In this document: piece after piece, positions 61,508-64,000 of the stretch | Layout of the letters: each line of letters opens with the position of its first letter | Position numbering within the stretch: the first letter of the stretch is position 1 | Origin: a virus | Length of the DNA stretch: 64,000 nucleotides | Virus record (IMG/VR): IMGVR_UViG_3300037116_000299 | Coordinates: 150,301-214,300 of that record | Reading direction: 5' to 3' (one strand) | Notes under the pieces: model-generated | Told to the model about the DNA's origin: nothing | What the model saw: the letters and a program-made list of their open reading frames with translations, nothing else | The model's database searches: none | Made by a program: the position numbers and the translations under genes

Positions 61508-61560
61508 TTCTTATCGTTGTTTCAGGAACGCTTCCGACGGGTTTGGGTGGGAGCCAGTGG

Positions 61561-61971
61561 TCAAGCGCCTTCGGCAGCGAGGTCGTCCAGGGCTTTCGCG
61601 GCTTTGGAGAGGTTGTCTACGCCGAAGACCACCAGCGCCTGCGCGGACCCAGGCTCCAGCCCGCAGTACGAATAGTCAACGTTGATCTTGTTTTCGCCCA
61701 ACCGAGCGGCAGCGCGGCCCAGCTCCCCGGGACGATTCGGCAATCGGATGACAGCGGCTTCCGTCTCCTCAAAGATCATGCCCAGACCGCCCAGAACCGC
61801 CTTTGCACTGGCGGGATTGTCCACCACCAATCGGGCCAGGCTTTCGCCTTCCTCAACGTAGGATTGAAAAGCCAGGACGTTTACTCCACGCTCCGCCAGA
61901 GCGAGGAAGCATTTCCCCAGCGCCCCTGGTTTGTCTTCGATCGTTACCGTAAACTCTTTCACCTTCGGCAT
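61561..61971 (-). CDS. Double ACT-domain protein
   Basis: A 136-residue protein; the ATG at 61971 (MPKVKEFTVTIEDKPG) follows a GGGAG site. Two ACT-type domains: KEFTVTIEDKPGALGKCFLA (about 5-65) and VIRLPNRPGELGRAAARLGE (about 72-130). ACT domains bind amino acids or similar ligands and act as regulatory modules. There is no enzyme domain. The style is chromosomal rather than phage, so this marks the host side of the junction. Confidence 0.8.
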   Translation of the reverse strand: MPKVKEFTVTIEDKPGALGKCFLALAERGVNVLAFQSYVEEGESLARLVVDNPASAKAVLGGLGMIFEETEAAVIRLPNRPGELGRAAARLGENKINVDYSYCGLEPGSAQALVVFGVDNLSKAAKALDDLAAEGA

Positions 61972-62702
61972 GCGACTTTGACTCCCTTCGAGTTTGAGGC
62001 CCCGAAAACCAGCGAGCAATTTCGATCATACCGTTCGCAGGATGCAGCCCTCAACCGAAGCTCGCCGTCGGCCTCGAGAGTTTACGGAAAGCGCCGAAGG
62101 CTACTCCCCACGCGCGTCCATGGCCCTGTCGGGGCCGGGGGCGCAGAGGAAGGCTCTATCTCTCCCCTCTACCCCCATACGAGCCCCCTCAAGGGAAGCA
62201 GCATCCAGAGAGCAGTCCCATCTAGCACTCACCTGATACCGCCTCCATCCTCAAAACCTGGCCGGGGCGAGGGTAAGACCGGCGTCCGGCAGACCGGTAT
62301 CCCAGAACCCCCGTAACCCCCAACCCCCCCCCTAAAACAGCCTGGTCCACAGCACCATCTATCTCAAGTCGGCAGCATACGAGCCAGGCAGACTGAATCT
62401 GGACACGCCAACGACATCTGACCCCAGAAAGCCTACTCAGGACCAGGGCATAACCAGCACAGAACCCCCGTTATCACTGGGTCAGGCGCACTCTCTACCA
62501 CCCAGCTCCGGCAGCAGATCGGACTACTCGGCTCCGATCTGGGGGCATCTTCCGGGTCTGGAGCGCTCTCGGACTCCTGAACTTAAGCCAGGACCAGGCC
62601 GGAACCAGCCGAAAGCCCCGTGAACACTGGGCGGAACCAGCGTCCTGACGGCTATTTCCGGCGGTAGTTCTGAACTCGGCTCATGCGCGCGAGAGAATTC
62701 AC
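61972..62702. other. Gap of about 730 bases with no gene seen
   Basis: No frame here has a credible start, ribosome site or recognisable protein. The sequence is C-rich on the plus strand and contains runs of C (62325-62333) and near-repeats (see the next entry). It could be a decayed gene, a non-coding RNA locus or a remnant of an inserted element. I see no RNA structure I can name. Confidence 0.5.
62439..62642. repeat. Imperfect direct repeats of about 50 bp
   Basis: Two diverged copies, 62439-62489 and 62590-62642. They share AGGACCAGG, AACCAGC, CCCCGT and CACTGGG in the same order, about 150 bases apart. A third, weaker resemblance (AGAACCCCCGTAA) lies near 62304. They lie in the gene-free gap. 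Confidence 0.4.
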
Positions 62703-63266
62703 CTAGTTAAATGGGGGGATATGGATGCCAAACTGGGTTTTGCCGAGTTGGTTGCTGAGGTGCTCCAGGACCACGATGATGATCTGGTGCAGGTCATTGT
62801 TGATCGACGAGCGCGGCGAGGTCCGGAGGTCTTCCTTGCGGATCCGGCCGACCTGGCCGGGGCCGGGCTGCTGAGGCGGCGGAGTGGTCAGGTTCAGGAC
62901 GCCGGTGACGAACGACCAGGTGTAGTTGGCGGACAGGGGGACTGGCGTTGGACCTGGGGTCTGGACCGCTGTTGAGATCAGAACGGTGTACTTGACGTTC
63001 GGCCGCATGGGGCGAGCCGGCACGAAGGTGGCGACGGTGGCGCCGGCGGTGTTGACGGCGAAGGTGAAGGTCCCCTGGACGTAGTCAGTGCCGGTGACGG
63101 GGGCCACCGGGCCGACCAGGCCGCCGGGTGGGACTCTGGGTGTCTCCGGGGGCGCCGACAGCAGGAAGGAGCTTTCATCGAAGGTCGTGACATCGATCTC
63201 CTGATCGAAGGTCACGATCACGGCACCCTGGAGGATGACGCCGGTGCTGTTCACGTCAGGCAGCAC
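62703..63266 (-). pseudogene. Ig-like (Big_5) protein remnant homologous to the prophage gene at 4581
   Basis: The open frame covers 187 codons and ends in TAG. Its first codons (GTG, no ribosome site) already lie within the domain: VILQGAVIVTFDQEIDVTTF matches VVLGQALIVTFDQVIDPTTL of the 4581 gene. GATVATFVPARPMRPNVKYT, YTWSFVTGVLNLTTPP and the later NDLHQ region also match in order. A stop lies about 18 codons upstream and no ATG is found between, so the 5' end is probably missing. This is best read as a gene fragment from a related phage inserted in the opposite direction. Confidence 0.65.
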
Positions 63267-63334
63267 TGAGAGGATGTTGGCACATAATATAGCTGTGTTT
63301 TGGCAGATTAGAAGAGTAGTCTAGGCTCATAGTT

Positions 63335-63356
63335 ATATCGACGATATATCGACGAT
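63335..63356. repeat. Tandem 11-mer ATATCGACGAT, two copies
   Basis: Two perfect adjacent copies end 15 bases before the small-gene start at 63372. The unit is AT-rich in a GC-rich setting and contains the palindrome CGATATATCG across the junction. Candidate operator or recombinase-binding site for the downstream operon. Confidence 0.5.
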
Positions 63357-63371
63357 ATGACTGGAGCATCA

Positions 63372-63602
63372 ATGAAAACTCGCCGTGGTAGCCGTCTTTT
63401 CCGTCGTTCTTGCCGTCCCGCCCCGCTTCCTGTCACCCGGCACCAGATCCGTCAGAAGGTCGACCGGATGCGGGATATCTATGAGTTGGAGGTTGTTCTC
63501 GAACTCGGCCGGGCTAAACCGGACATCAACTATCTGCTCCAGCTGGATCTGGAGTCGACCTACTTGCATGACGTCCTGGCTTCGATCGAGGGGAAGATAT
63601 GA
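63372..63602 (+). CDS. Small helical protein coupled to the serine recombinase
   Basis: A 76-residue protein; ATG 63372 is preceded by GGAG. A very basic N-terminus (KTRRGSRLFRRSCR) is followed by helices with a charged pattern (RQKVDRMRDIYELEVVLELG). Its stop overlaps the next start in ATGA. Such a gene pair suggests an accessory or regulator for the recombinase. No family recognised. Confidence 0.5.
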   Translation: MKTRRGSRLFRRSCRPAPLPVTRHQIRQKVDRMRDIYELEVVLELGRAKPDINYLLQLDLESTYLHDVLASIEGKI

Positions 63603-64000
63603 AAACTGTAGCTCTTTATTTGCGCGTATCTACTGTGGACCAGCACCCGGAGACCCAGCTCCACGACCTGCGCGCGATGGCGCAACAGCGAGGTTTTCAG
63701 ATCGTGGCCGAGTACACCGACCGAATCTCGGGAACGAAAGCTCGCCGGCCGGGGCTCGATGATCTGCTCCGCGATGCCCGCCGAGGCCGTTTCCAGGCGG
63801 TGCTGGTGTGGGCCTCGGACCGGATAGCCCGGTCCGTGCGGCACTTCCTCGAGGTCCTGGACGAGTTCAACCGTCTCAGCATCGAGTTCGTCAGCTTCCG
63901 CGAGAGCATCGATACCGGCGGCCCGCTGGGGCGGGCCGTCGTCATCATCATCGGGGCGATCGCAGAACTGGAACGCAACCTCATCATCGAGCGGGTGCGG
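63599..64000 (+). CDS. Serine recombinase/resolvase (3' truncated by the window)
   Basis: 134 codons are visible. N-terminal resolvase domain: YLRVST with the nucleophile serine at residue 11, then QLHDLRAMAQQRGF, SGTKARRPGLDDLL, VWASDRIARS (catalytic Arg region), and GGPLGRAVVIIIGAIAELER. The long E-helix region begins at the cut. The C-terminal DNA-binding domain lies outside the window. Family is clear; whether it is a small resolvase or an integrase-type protein is not. Close in style to recombinases I recall from acidobacterial genomes. Confidence 0.9.
   Translation, partial: MKTVALYLRVSTVDQHPETQLHDLRAMAQQRGFQIVAEYTDRISGTKARRPGLDDLLRDARRGRFQAVLVWASDRIARSVRHFLEVLDEFNRLSIEFVSFRESIDTGGPLGRAVVIIIGAIAELERNLIIERVR

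Noticed and set aside
62041-62236. 80-codon forward open frame in the gap after the ACT gene
   Set aside because: No ribosome site, Arg/Pro/Ser-rich shadow-like composition and no similarity to a known protein type.

Overview
The window is most simply read as the right-hand end of a large prophage of a contractile-tailed (myovirus-type) phage in a high-GC bacterial chromosome, followed by about 2.5 kb of chromosome and the start of a second mobile element. The host is probably an acidobacterium (Bryobacterales or Terriglobia-like). That rests on base composition, on the style of the double-ACT protein and of the serine recombinase at the right end, and on memory of such genomes rather than a search. 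The left end of the prophage (terminase, portal, replication genes) lies outside the window.

Layout. 1-4.6 kb: head genes (truncated scaffold-like protein, capsid-associated protein, zinc-ribbon protein, major capsid protein, basic-tailed protein). 4.6-7.2 kb: Ig-like protein, M15 peptidase endolysin and small membrane proteins (lysis-type cassette). 7.2-12.6 kb: fibre or appendage genes (collagen-like protein, a tandem paralogous pair, an Ig-domain adhesin). 12.6-13.6 kb: the only reverse-strand gene of the structural region, a family 2 glycosyltransferase. 13.8-16.7 kb: XhlA-like membrane protein and head-tail connector candidates. 16.7-21.9 kb: tail sheath and three tube-like proteins. 21.9-23.1 kb: tail assembly chaperone candidates. 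23.1-34.3 kb: the most unusual block, two proteins of about 1,650 residues flanking a ClpB-type AAA+ ATPase. The first giant starts with an apparently intact DEDDh exonuclease domain. The second carries a DxDGD motif and flanking sequence matching the catalytic double-psi barrel of multisubunit RNA polymerase beta-prime. 34.3-58.2 kb: a 1,896-residue hub protein with a lytic transglycosylase domain, gp25-like and J-like baseplate proteins, and a long run of baseplate and fibre proteins. 58.2-61.3 kb: Vsr-like endonuclease, small proteins, excisionase-like HTH protein and tyrosine integrase. 61.4 kb: tRNA-Arg(CCG). 61.6-62.0 kb: ACT-domain protein. 62.0-62.7 kb: no gene seen. 62.7-64 kb: a remnant homologous to the prophage's own Ig-like gene, then a small gene and a truncated serine recombinase.

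How it fits together. Genes are tightly packed, many with TAATG or ATGA overlaps, and are read left to right. Expression appears to be divided by hairpin terminators after the capsid gene, after 7177, after the sheath and after the first tube gene, and by a 16-bp motif (TTCCTATACTAGAYAG) found three times immediately before genes. The main hypothesis is that the phage packages and ejects, with its DNA, a single-chain two-barrel RNA polymerase (YonO / crAss-phage type) and a nuclease-bearing membrane protein, with the AAA+ unfoldase helping to load, fold or thread them. The polymerase call rests on motif and spacing; the virion location is inference from gene order.
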